From contig JALSIF010000107.1 of assembly GCA_026981635.1 (NCBI GenBank), forward strand, positions 1 through 22,189: 22,189 bases of DNA, written 5' to 3'. Of this stretch, positions 1 through 7,319 are shown piece after piece. The translations under genes were made by a program, and so were the position numbers. Each line of letters opens with the position of its first letter. Position 1 is the stretch's first letter. This DNA is from a bacterium. GTDB lineage: Bacteria > 4484-113 > JALSIF01. The notes under the pieces are model-generated. The model was not told the origin of the DNA. It saw only the letters and a program-made list of their open reading frames with translations, and searched no databases.

Positions 1-25
1 AGGACCAGCATCGGGGAGGAGGGGA

Positions 26-220
26 CTAGCGCCAGCTGCGGATGAAGAGCAGGGTGTAGATGATGGCCCAGACGAGCAGGATGATGTAGCTTGCGATAAG
101 AAAAAGGTTCAGCCCCCCCGGGTCCTTCTCTGGCACCAGAAAGGGGTCATCAAGTTTTTCTAGGACGGGAGGCTCACCGCCTGTCTGAACCTGTTGCTGG
201 CTGGTCTTGTTCTCCTCCAT
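26..220 (-). CDS. Small single-helix membrane protein, putative cbb3 oxidase accessory subunit
   Basis: This 64-residue protein has a polar N-terminal half (residues 1-35, rich in Glu, Gln and Pro) and one hydrophobic segment at about residues 38-59, followed by a short basic tail ending RSWR. That is the size and layout of small one-helix subunits of haem-copper oxidases such as CcoQ, but there is no sequence signature strong enough to name it. It starts 9 bp after the ccoO stop in the same direction, so it is probably the last visible gene of the oxidase operon. By position it could help stabilise or assemble the CcoN-CcoO core. It could also correspond to the isolated N-terminal helix of a CcoP-type subunit. 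The reading frame is convincing because of spacing and composition; the function is inferred from position only. Confidence 0.6.
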   Translation of the reverse strand: MEENKTSQQQVQTGGEPPVLEKLDDPFLVPEKDPGGLNLFLIASYIILLVWAIIYTLLFIRSWR

Positions 221-229
221 GGCGGTCTC

Positions 230-1030
230 CTATCTACGCTTGTCCCACCCGCACTCCTCTATGTCGCTAAGGTCAAAGTAGTGGGGCGGGGTGATGTAGG
301 TTACCTTCTCCTCCGGCGGACGGGGAGCCTCAGTGGTGGGGACAGCACCGAGGGTTTCCTCCGCCTCCTCTACTACCGGGATCCAAGGTTTAAAGACCCC
401 CAGGGTCTGAATGTAGAAGACCAGTGCACGGGCATCGCAGGTGGGCTCACCGGTGGGGGTAAAGAGCCAGGTGTAGGCAGGCATGATGGAGCCGGGAACC
501 ATTTCACGAGGATTGAGGAAATGGGCGTAGTGCCAGTCGTCGGTATACTTTCCACCCACCCGGGAAAGGTCTGGACCAGTACGCTTGGTACCCAAGAAAT
601 GGGGGCTGTCAGCCAGGTACTCCCATGCTTCCGCCACCACCGGTGGCTTCTGCTTCCTCCAAAGTAGCTTGCGGTCATAGTCCACATCTCCTCGCCCGAA
701 CATGCGGATGTCGCCATCCAGAGGTCTTACTTGCTGGGAGTGACAGTACATGCAGCCCTCTCGTTTGTAGACCAGCCTACCACGCTCCCATTTATTACGC
801 ATGGCCAGATCCTTGCCTGACAGTTCGCGCTTGGGCTTGAGCATCCAGTCGGGCAGACCGCGGTTGGGGTCCTGTTGAACCTCCTTGGGGATGGTGTTCC
901 AGCCTGGAGTGGCGATGACCGGGATGATCACGGTGGCGATGACGGCAAAGATGAAGAAAGACATCAGGATGGCCACAAACCAGGCCAGGTTTCGCTCGGC
1001 GCGGTGGAAGATGTCATTTTTCCCTGCCAT
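230..1030 (-). CDS. ccoO: Cytochrome c oxidase cbb3-type, subunit II (monohaem CcoO)
   Basis: CcoO is the membrane-anchored monohaem cytochrome c of cbb3 oxidases; it passes electrons to the CcoN haem b/b3-CuB core. The 266-residue protein has one N-terminal membrane helix (about 17-40), a haem-binding site CMYCH at 93-97 followed by SQQVRPL, which matches the CcoO pattern CxxCHSQxxRP, and the conserved block KRTGPDLSRVGGKY at about 149-162. The likely axial methionine is M183 in SIMPAY. Length is slightly above the usual 200-240 because of a proline/glutamate-rich C-terminal tail. The start has a GGAGG ribosome binding site 9 bp upstream, lying over the ccoN stop, so the two genes are translationally linked. 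I am very sure of the family. Confidence 0.95.
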   Translation of the reverse strand: MAGKNDIFHRAERNLAWFVAILMSFFIFAVIATVIIPVIATPGWNTIPKEVQQDPNRGLPDWMLKPKRELSGKDLAMRNKWERGRLVYKREGCMYCHSQQVRPLDGDIRMFGRGDVDYDRKLLWRKQKPPVVAEAWEYLADSPHFLGTKRTGPDLSRVGGKYTDDWHYAHFLNPREMVPGSIMPAYTWLFTPTGEPTCDARALVFYIQTLGVFKPWIPVVEEAEETLGAVPTTEAPRPPEEKVTYITPPHYFDLSDIEECGWDKRR

Positions 1031-1033
1031 CGC

Positions 1034-2497
1034 TTACACCTCCGCCACACTGCCGCCCCCGGTGGCCAGCGCCTCAGCCTCCCGCTCGGTGAGCGCCACC
1101 TTGCGCGGTTCGGCCATGAGCGCAGTCATCACCGCGTTGTAGGCAAAGACGAACATGCTTAGCACCATCATGCTCCCGCCGATGATACGGATCCAGTAGA
1201 AGGGCTGCATGGCTACCACGGTCTCAATGAAGCTCAAAGAGGTGTGCTTCCACAGCCAACCCTGATAGAAACCGCCCACCCACATGTCCAGGGCAAAGAT
1301 GACAAAGCCCCAGATCATCAAGTGGATCTGGACCCACTGAAGGCCACGGGAGTAGATGGGCCGCTTGTACATGATGGGCAGCATGTAGTAGGCCGCCCCA
1401 ATGGCAAAGGCGGTAAAGGCGCCAAACAGGGCCATGTGGGCGTGGCCCACCACCCAGTCGGTAAAGTGGACATACTGGCTCACCGATCGCAGGGCCTGAG
1501 CAGGTCCTTGGATGCAGGTAGCGAGGTAGAAAGTTGTCCCCCAAATGAAGAGGTTTACGATGGGGTTAGTTCGTATCTGCTTGGCCAGGTCAATGGGAGT
1601 GAGATAGAAGTTGGTCACCGCAGTAAAGACCGGAATCAGTAGCAGGACGGAAAAGACAGCCGCTACCGTGGTGAGCCAGGTGGGGATGGGGCCGTAGGTG
1701 AGGTGGTGGGCGCCGTTCCAGGCGTAGATGAAGGCAATGGACCAAAAGCCGATCATGGATAGGGTGTGGCTCCACAGGGGGCTGCGAGAGGCTTTGGGGA
1801 TGAAGTAGTAGGCCAGCGCCAGGCCGGCGGGAGTGGCAATCAGCCCCACCACCATGTGGCCGTAGAACCAGTTGATGTTGGCGTCGTTTACTCCGGTGTA
1901 GCCAGCAGGCCAATTGCCGATGATGTAGACCGCCGCGGTCCAGATCAGGGTCCCCATCATGTACCAGAGGCTGGTGTACATCTGCTTGACCCGACGGTTG
2001 GCGATGGTCTGGAAGAGGACATAGGAGACCAGCACCCAGCTGACCACGATGAGCAGGTCAACCCACCAGGGCCAGTCGGCCCACTCCTTGCCCTGGGTAT
2101 ATCCCAGGGGGACAGAGAAGAGGGCCAGGATGTTGGCGACAAGCCAGATGTAGCCTGCCCAAAGAGCAAGCTTCTCGCTGTAAAGCTTAGTTTTGCAGAG
2201 TCTAGGGGTGATGAATAGGAAAGCAGCCACATTGGCGGAGACCAGCCAGCCGGTTACTACAAGATTGTTGTGAGTTGGTCGGATGCGACCCAAACTTAAC
2301 CAAGCCACTTTGCCGAGAAATTCAGGGAGGACAAATTTGATGGCGGTAATTAGCCCAAGAACTACTCCTATGCACAGGAATGCAATGCTCATAAAAAGCC
2401 AGAAACGGGCCGCTTTGTCCTCGTGGACGACGGGCTGATCATAGCTTCCCGTCTGGCTTACTGGCTTGGCGGTGATTACTGCAGCTGAAGACTCCAT
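1034..2497 (-). CDS. ccoN: Cytochrome c oxidase cbb3-type, catalytic subunit I (CcoN)
   Basis: This is the O2-reducing, proton-pumping haem-copper subunit of a cbb3 (C-type) oxidase: 487 residues with about 12 membrane helices. Conserved metal ligands are visible: H76 in RPTHNN (low-spin haem b), H214 in FYGHMVVG plus H264-H265 in GAHHL (CuB), and H352/H354 in VVGHAH (haem b3 and b). Y258 in FIYAWNGAHHL sits where cbb3 enzymes carry the cross-linked active-site tyrosine on helix VII, which argues against an A- or B-type oxidase. The N-terminal 30 residues are polar and cytoplasmic. It lies between a monohaem cytochrome c gene (3-bp gap) and ccoO (3-bp gap) in one operon. The enzyme usually has high O2 affinity, so it suits microaerobic respiration. 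Confidence 0.96.
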   Translation of the reverse strand: MESSAAVITAKPVSQTGSYDQPVVHEDKAARFWLFMSIAFLCIGVVLGLITAIKFVLPEFLGKVAWLSLGRIRPTHNNLVVTGWLVSANVAAFLFITPRLCKTKLYSEKLALWAGYIWLVANILALFSVPLGYTQGKEWADWPWWVDLLIVVSWVLVSYVLFQTIANRRVKQMYTSLWYMMGTLIWTAAVYIIGNWPAGYTGVNDANINWFYGHMVVGLIATPAGLALAYYFIPKASRSPLWSHTLSMIGFWSIAFIYAWNGAHHLTYGPIPTWLTTVAAVFSVLLLIPVFTAVTNFYLTPIDLAKQIRTNPIVNLFIWGTTFYLATCIQGPAQALRSVSQYVHFTDWVVGHAHMALFGAFTAFAIGAAYYMLPIMYKRPIYSRGLQWVQIHLMIWGFVIFALDMWVGGFYQGWLWKHTSLSFIETVVAMQPFYWIRIIGGSMMVLSMFVFAYNAVMTALMAEPRKVALTEREAEALATGGGSVAEV

Positions 2498-2500
2498 GGC

Positions 2501-3106
2501 TCAGTTCTCACCCTCCTTTACGATCTCCTCCAGGGGGCGGGCAATGGGAGAATCCCGCTCCACCCCTGCGTTGTACTTGATCCAGTTGATGATGTTCCAG
2601 ATGTCAGTTGCACTAAAGGTGGAACCCCAGGCAGGCATTGCTGTACCTGGAATCCCGTTCTTGATGGATATAAAGAGCCAACCATCCGGGCGGGCTTCAA
2701 TCCACTGCTTGATAGTCAGATTCCGTGGACGAGGATCCAGTGAGAAGTAGCGCGGTCCCTTCCCGTCGGCAAGACGGCCATGGCAACCTATACAGTTTTG
2801 AATATAGAGCCTCCTGCCTCGCTCTATGGAACTATCGGTCATCTTGACAGGATTGAGTGGGATGGGGATGTACTCAAAACCCGCCTCCAAGTCGGGGATG
2901 GTCTGGGTCGGAGAGGTGATTTCACTCAGCTCCGGCGGGGCCTTGGAAGTGATCTCTTCCGCTGGGGTTGACTCCTGCTCAGGTTGGGCATAGATATAGC
3001 CCGTGCTTCTGAGACTGAGAAACACTCCAAGCGAGAAAACCGCCAGCACGAAAAGAGCCAGCACCCACACTGACCCAATCTTTGAGGTCTTACCTTCCCT
3101 TTTCAT
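2501..3106 (-). CDS. Membrane-anchored monohaem cytochrome c, CcoP-like domain
   Basis: A class I cytochrome c tethered by one N-terminal helix (residues 11-32). The haem site is CIGCH at 105-109, followed by GRLADGKGP, and the likely axial ligand is M157 in GTAMPAW; this is the CBB3-III-type cytochrome domain found in CcoP. Canonical CcoP has two haems on one chain, whereas this one has a single haem. It may share the CcoP role with the next monohaem cytochrome upstream. The linker at 40-75 is rich in Pro, Glu, Ser and Thr. The frame is open 60 bp further upstream, but I chose the ATG at 3106 because GGAGAGG lies just before it and the signal anchor begins there. The stop is 3 bp before the ccoN start. 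Confidence 0.88.
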   Translation of the reverse strand: MKREGKTSKIGSVWVLALFVLAVFSLGVFLSLRSTGYIYAQPEQESTPAEEITSKAPPELSEITSPTQTIPDLEAGFEYIPIPLNPVKMTDSSIERGRRLYIQNCIGCHGRLADGKGPRYFSLDPRPRNLTIKQWIEARPDGWLFISIKNGIPGTAMPAWGSTFSATDIWNIINWIKYNAGVERDSPIARPLEEIVKEGEN

Positions 3107-3146
3107 CGCGCACCTCTCCTCACCTTGGTTGTAGTGCCCTCTCAGA

Positions 3147-3920
3147 TTACTTCTTCCCCTCACCATCTAAAGCGTGCACCTTCTTCGGTGGAGAAGGAGG
3201 GATCTGCGGAGGAGGGAGTTTAATGCCTTGTTTCTCTTCTAGCTGTTTCCAAAGGGGTCTCTCTGGGGGTGGGTAGGGGATGGGGATTCCTTGGGCTCGG
3301 ACATACTCATATTCACTAGGCGGGATAGTGACGGTCATTCGCTGATAAGCCAGATAACGGGCCAGGGCCTCCACCTCCCAATCGTCCCTGATGTAGATGC
3401 CCATGATTGAGTCGGGTTGGAGGGACTGAGGAGCTTTTATCAGCTGCTTTAGCCATTCAAAACTGCGCCGCAACCCAACACCAGATAGGTCAGGTCCAAC
3501 TTCTCCCCCTTGCCCTAGGATTGAGTGGCAGGTTATACATCCCTTAGTGTAGAAAAGCACCCTGCCCATCTCAGCGCTCTCTAAGTAGCTCTTTGGAGGA
3601 GGGGGAAGGGGAGGAGCGGGATCCAGAGGCTGGTAATCAGGATCACCGGGCCACGGTAAAGTCTTTAAAAAGGCTTCTACTTCGGGAGGGATGCGGTTTT
3701 CCTTGCCCCGGCTAGCTGGCACGGGTAGAGGCTCTTGCTCGGTTGCTGCCTCTTGGATTTCCGACGGCGGGGTCTCAGGAGTTTGACCGGAGCGTATCTC
3801 CAGGCTTTCACTTTGGACCAGGGCAGGAAGAGCAGCCAAGGTGGCAATCAGGATGGACGCAAATGACGCCACCGTAAAGAAGCTTAATCTCGCTTGTCGC
3901 TTCCCGCTTTTACTGATCAT
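3147..3920 (-). CDS. Membrane-anchored monohaem cytochrome c with proline-rich linker
   Basis: A 257-residue cytochrome with an N-terminal anchor or signal (basic residues 4-11, hydrophobic 13-36), then a long proline/glutamate-rich stretch (about 45-115, including a run of prolines near 101-109). The haem-c domain has CITCH at 128-132, preceded by GRVLFYTKG and followed by GEVGPDLSGVG. A methionine in DSIMGIY about 38 residues later is a plausible axial ligand. The C-terminus is again proline-rich. Its start overlaps the end of the tetrahaem cytochrome gene by 11 bp, which indicates translational coupling. The flexible linker suggests a haem head that swings between a quinol-oxidising complex and the oxidase. 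That role is inferred; the cytochrome assignment is secure. Confidence 0.88.
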   Translation of the reverse strand: MISKSGKRQARLSFFTVASFASILIATLAALPALVQSESLEIRSGQTPETPPSEIQEAATEQEPLPVPASRGKENRIPPEVEAFLKTLPWPGDPDYQPLDPAPPLPPPPKSYLESAEMGRVLFYTKGCITCHSILGQGGEVGPDLSGVGLRRSFEWLKQLIKAPQSLQPDSIMGIYIRDDWEVEALARYLAYQRMTVTIPPSEYEYVRAQGIPIPYPPPERPLWKQLEEKQGIKLPPPQIPPSPPKKVHALDGEGKK

Positions 3921-5172
3921 TGTCCATCACCCTACCCTCTTCGGCGGAGCTGGCCTTAGAAACGGGTGAAGAAGCAGTCTTCTTACCGTTCTCATCTCTG
4001 TCTCCTACGCCAGACAGATAACGAACTATCTGCTCCAATTCATCCACATTGGGACGATCCTCTGGTGGTCCCATCAGTGATTCTCGCCCCTCTCCCGGTC
4101 TGGTCCTTACAACCCATTGAGAGGGACGTTGGCTGAGGAGGAAGGTGACAATGGCATATACCTCTCGGGCAGCCCAGGGGTCACGCCTTGGGTCCAGCCC
4201 CTCGTTGTACTCATAGGGGTATATTCCTTCATGCCGCTCCCTGAGGATTTCCTCCTCCACCTCAGGTGTACTGAACAGGAAAGGCATCTTGGTGTCTGCT
4301 TGATTGGCGGCTGGATTCCAGAGGGAGAGTTCAATGTACTCCCAGCGAAACTGCTCGCCTATCTTGGTCAGTTCTGGTCCAATCTGTCCCCAACTGAGGC
4401 CATCAATCTTGTGGCATGAGTAGCATCCCCGGGCAAAAAACAGCTCTCTACCCAGCTTCACCTGGTCCATGGAGAGAACTCCCTGCCCCTCCACATAAGG
4501 ATAGGGGTGACAAGAGACACATAGGGCCTGGTAGTACTTCTTAACACGAAGCTCATCCCCCATAAAGACGGGGTCTAGCCATCGCTCAAAGCGCTCATCT
4601 TTGTATGCCTGACCGAGGAGGTAGTTCTTAGCCTCACCGAATCCATGTGCATCTGCCAGGGTCAATCCCCTTCCATTTCCGGCGTGGCAAGAAGTACAGG
4701 AGATCTCTGTGAACTTGTGGGGAGAAATGTCAGGGTGGGCGACCAAGGCCTTCTCCAGCAACCGTTGCTCCTCAGGAGTAAACTGGTTAAAGTCTGCAAA
4801 GGACACTCCCCCTTCAAACATAGGGTTTTCAATTGCTGCGTGGCACGTGGTGCATCGCTGGATCTCTACCGTTCCCCACTCTTCATTTACAATGGTTTGC
4901 TGGGAAATCTCTGGGAAGAGCTGCCGGACTGCTCTCCGTACAGCGTACATCCCCTTTACCACCGCATTGGCTCCCTCAGGTGGAATAAGGGCTCTCTCAC
5001 GAAACTGCTCCTTCACCCCGGGATCTTCGGCCAGCTGGTAGGCTTTCAAATAGTAAGCCTCCCTGTAGATGGAGAACTCACGGTTTTTCTGGGCTGAGTA
5101 GTAAAAGGTAATCAACACTGAAAGGAAAGCCACTGCCGTTGCCAGTCCAAGCGCAAAGTAGAGCCTGCTCAT
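3910..5172 (-). CDS. Membrane-anchored tetrahaem cytochrome c
   Basis: A 420-residue protein with one N-terminal membrane helix (about 5-26) and four CxxCH haem sites: C107-H111 (CTTCH), C159-H163 (CTSCH), C218-H222 (CVSCH) and C250-H254 (CYSCH). The last site sits in a class I-like segment (LGRELFFARGCYSCHKIDG ... GPELTKIG). The C-terminal tail beyond 390 is polar and probably disordered. It lies directly after cytochrome b and Rieske, where cytochrome c1 or f would be encoded in standard bc1 or b6f operons, so it is probably their c-type electron acceptor. It is unlike c1 or f. A GGAG site about 9 bp upstream supports the ATG at 5172. I do not recognise a named family beyond multihaem cytochrome c. 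Confidence 0.88.
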   Translation of the reverse strand: MSRLYFALGLATAVAFLSVLITFYYSAQKNREFSIYREAYYLKAYQLAEDPGVKEQFRERALIPPEGANAVVKGMYAVRRAVRQLFPEISQQTIVNEEWGTVEIQRCTTCHAAIENPMFEGGVSFADFNQFTPEEQRLLEKALVAHPDISPHKFTEISCTSCHAGNGRGLTLADAHGFGEAKNYLLGQAYKDERFERWLDPVFMGDELRVKKYYQALCVSCHPYPYVEGQGVLSMDQVKLGRELFFARGCYSCHKIDGLSWGQIGPELTKIGEQFRWEYIELSLWNPAANQADTKMPFLFSTPEVEEEILRERHEGIYPYEYNEGLDPRRDPWAAREVYAIVTFLLSQRPSQWVVRTRPGEGRESLMGPPEDRPNVDELEQIVRYLSGVGDRDENGKKTASSPVSKASSAEEGRVMDNDQ

Positions 5173-5227
5173 CCTTCAATCTCCACCACTTGAGGATTTC
5201 TCCAGCAAGTTGCCCTCCTCCTTCCCC

Positions 5228-6562
5228 TCAACCTTTCCCTAGCGGTGGCAGGTTCCACGGAAGGATAAACTCCCAATTGGGCCCTCGGAAGTAGGTTCCA
5301 AGCACGATGAAGAAAATGTTCAACAGGACAAAGGCGCCAAAGAGGGAGTTGACCAACAGGCGCCGGCGGTGGAACCAGACACCCTTGCCAACAATGCCTG
5401 CCCGATCTAAGTAGGGAGTGAGGGCAAGCAGAGTCATTACAATGCCGGGAATTCCAATCCCTCCCCAGAAGGCGTCGTAACTGACTAGTTCCTGGAGCCC
5501 CAAGAAGTACCAGGGAGCTTTGGAAGGGTTGGTGGGATGGGCCGGATTAGCAGGTTCCTCTAATGGTGCCTGGATGAGCAGTGAAACCACAGTTAGCACC
5601 GCAAAAAGCACCGCAAAGACGATCACTTCACGAAGTATCAGGTCTGGCCAAGAAAAAACCCTATCCTTGAGTTGGCGCTGGACAGTGGGGCGGGAAGCAT
5701 CAGCAATGCCGAGAAGACCGTAGGTTTTGGTTGTCCCGGGGAAACTAAGGTCCTTGCGGCGATGAAAACCGGTCACCGTCTTCTTCATCCCCAGATCGGG
5801 GGTGACATTCCTGGGGTGATGGGTCAGACCACCGTCCTTATGTATGCGCCAGAAGTGGACCGCGATGAGCACCGCAGCCGCTAGTGGAAGGACTATTACG
5901 TGGAGGGTGTAAAACCGGATCAGTGCCTCCTGTCCTAAGGTGGTTGAACCAATCAGTACGTAGCGGATCTGGGGACCTATCACCGGGGTGTAGCTGGCAA
6001 TGGAAGTTCCCACTTGGATGGCCCACAGGGCCAGCTGGTCCCAGGGGAGCAGATAGCCCGTAAATGAAAGAAATAGGGTTAGTAAGAAGAGCCCAATTCC
6101 CACTACCCAGTTAAACTCCTTGGGCTTGTAGTAGCAACCGGTAAAGAAGACCCGCGCCATATGGAGGAAGACAAACAGCACCATGGCATGGGCTGCCCAT
6201 CGGTGCATATTTCTCAGATAGTCCCCAAACAGCACCGAGGATCGCAGGTCCAACATGCGGGCGTAGGCCTGCTCCACCGAGGGGACGTAGTAGAACATGA
6301 GCAGGATGCCGGTGATGGTGAGGATGATGAAGAGATAAAAGGAGATGAGGCCGAAGCCCATGGTGTAGGTGAAGCGGAGGGTCTCGGTGGTGCAGGTGGA
6401 GGACTGGAAGTGGAGAAACAGGTTGTTGAAGGTGGTCTGAACCCGAGTGCGGTCGTTTTTGGAGCCCATCTCGGTGGGCCATATTGACTTGACCACGTTC
6501 TGGGGAAGGTTGACCAGAACCTCCCAGAAACTGGTCTCGTAATCAACTCTCTGTCCCGGCAT
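5228..6562 (-). CDS. Cytochrome b of a Rieske/cytochrome b (bc-type) complex, full-length fusion
   Basis: This is the quinol-oxidising membrane subunit, 444 residues, holding the b6-like four-helix part and the subunit IV-like part in one chain. Haem b ligands are H120 and H134 (13 residues between them) and H221 and H236 (14 between), the spacing of b6-type proteins. The Qo-site motif is PWY at 350-352 (KAPWYFLGLQE) rather than PEWY; such variants are common in menaquinol-using bacteria. I see no cysteine where b6 carries the covalent haem c(n) attachment. A polar loop of about 60 residues (242-305) joins the two halves, and a 60-residue cytoplasmic segment precedes helix A. A GGAAGGG site precedes the ATG at 6562. 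It lies between the Rieske and tetrahaem cytochrome genes. Confidence 0.94.
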   Translation of the reverse strand: MPGQRVDYETSFWEVLVNLPQNVVKSIWPTEMGSKNDRTRVQTTFNNLFLHFQSSTCTTETLRFTYTMGFGLISFYLFIILTITGILLMFYYVPSVEQAYARMLDLRSSVLFGDYLRNMHRWAAHAMVLFVFLHMARVFFTGCYYKPKEFNWVVGIGLFLLTLFLSFTGYLLPWDQLALWAIQVGTSIASYTPVIGPQIRYVLIGSTTLGQEALIRFYTLHVIVLPLAAAVLIAVHFWRIHKDGGLTHHPRNVTPDLGMKKTVTGFHRRKDLSFPGTTKTYGLLGIADASRPTVQRQLKDRVFSWPDLILREVIVFAVLFAVLTVVSLLIQAPLEEPANPAHPTNPSKAPWYFLGLQELVSYDAFWGGIGIPGIVMTLLALTPYLDRAGIVGKGVWFHRRRLLVNSLFGAFVLLNIFFIVLGTYFRGPNWEFILPWNLPPLGKG

Positions 6563-6613
6563 TGCCCTTCCTTTCTCCCGACCTCTCTTGTCTTAGCCCG
6601 TCCTGGCTGTCTG

Positions 6614-7135
6614 CTAGATGATTTTGATGAAGTGGGTGGACTTGGCCTTCTTGGTCTTGGAGGGATCTAAGTCTACGGAGGTGTCAATCTCAAGCTCACC
6701 GTTGGGAAGCTTGTAGACTGGGTGCCAAGCCAAGTGGCGCGGGGCTGGTCCGGCAATGACATTGCCAAAGGCGTCGTATTGGCTTCCGTGACAAGGGCAT
6801 TTAAAGTCGCCTTCTCGGGTAGCAACCGTGCAACCGAGGTGGGTGCAGATATTGCTAATTACACCGATGGTGTCACCCCTTCGCCATATGGTAGCCTTGG
6901 CCTCGGCGAAAAATACCCTGACATCATCCGGGTAGTCCTCCAAGCGTCCAATCTTGAACTTCTTGGAGGGTCCCACATCCACCGCAGGCCAGAAAAAGGC
7001 CCCCATCAACAGGGCTGTACCGCCAGCTACACCTAGGCCAACGAGCCCGGTGACAAAGTTGAGGAACTCCCGCCGGGTGGTTTTCCTCACCCGGGGGACC
7101 CGGTTTGTGGGATGGCTTGAGCTATACGTTGACAT
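6614..7135 (-). CDS. Rieske iron-sulfur protein
   Basis: This is the mobile [2Fe-2S] subunit that takes one electron from quinol at cytochrome b and hands it to cytochrome c. In 173 residues it has a twin-arginine-type N-terminus (TTRREFLNF, 19-27) and one anchor helix (about 28-48), then the cluster-binding boxes CTHLGC (97-102) and CPCHGS (113-118). Expected ligands are C97, H99, C113 and H116, with C102-C115 as the disulfide. The motif [12 protein letters not shown] following box 2 is typical. Its start overlaps the end of the upstream CcoS-like gene by 14 bp and is preceded by GGAGG. Family assignment is certain; whether it belongs to a bc1, b6f or hybrid lineage needs a tree. Confidence 0.95.
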   Translation of the reverse strand: MSTYSSSHPTNRVPRVRKTTRREFLNFVTGLVGLGVAGGTALLMGAFFWPAVDVGPSKKFKIGRLEDYPDDVRVFFAEAKATIWRRGDTIGVISNICTHLGCTVATREGDFKCPCHGSQYDAFGNVIAGPAPRHLAWHPVYKLPNGELEIDTSVDLDPSKTKKAKSTHFIKII

Positions 7136-7319
7136 ATCTCTCAGCCTCCTCCTCCTCTAGCAGAGGTTGAAATTTTGCCTCCTCCAGATTGTCAAACTCT
7201 CCCTGCCGAATGGCCCAGACAAACCCTACGAGTCCCAGAAGCCCAAGGCCAATGGCAAAGACAATCTGAAGGATCAGTGACGGAACCAGGTAATTCCCAA
7301 CGTCCACAATTTCGCTCAT
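7122..7319 (-). CDS. ccoS: CcoS/FixS-like small membrane protein
   Basis: This 65-residue protein has one membrane helix (about 12-36) followed by [20 protein letters not shown], which closely matches the FixS/CcoS pattern of a helix, then W-x-x-(R/K)-x-G-(Q/E)-(F/Y)-D-(D/N)-L. In proteobacteria CcoS is needed for assembling the haem and copper centres of cbb3 oxidase. Here it is not next to ccoNO: it sits between the oxidoreductase and the Rieske gene. Its ATG overlaps the oxidoreductase stop as ATGA, so the two are translationally coupled. It may be a true assembly factor for the oxidase encoded further down the same operon, or a structural small subunit of the cytochrome b complex that shares this motif. 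Confidence 0.75.
   Translation of the reverse strand: MSEIVDVGNYLVPSLILQIVFAIGLGLLGLVGFVWAIRQGEFDNLEEAKFQPLLEEEEAERYVNV

Noticed and set aside
1-25. A possible next gene start (ATG at 9-11 on the minus strand) after the small membrane protein
   Set aside because: Only a few codons are visible and there is no ribosome binding site, so nothing can be supported.
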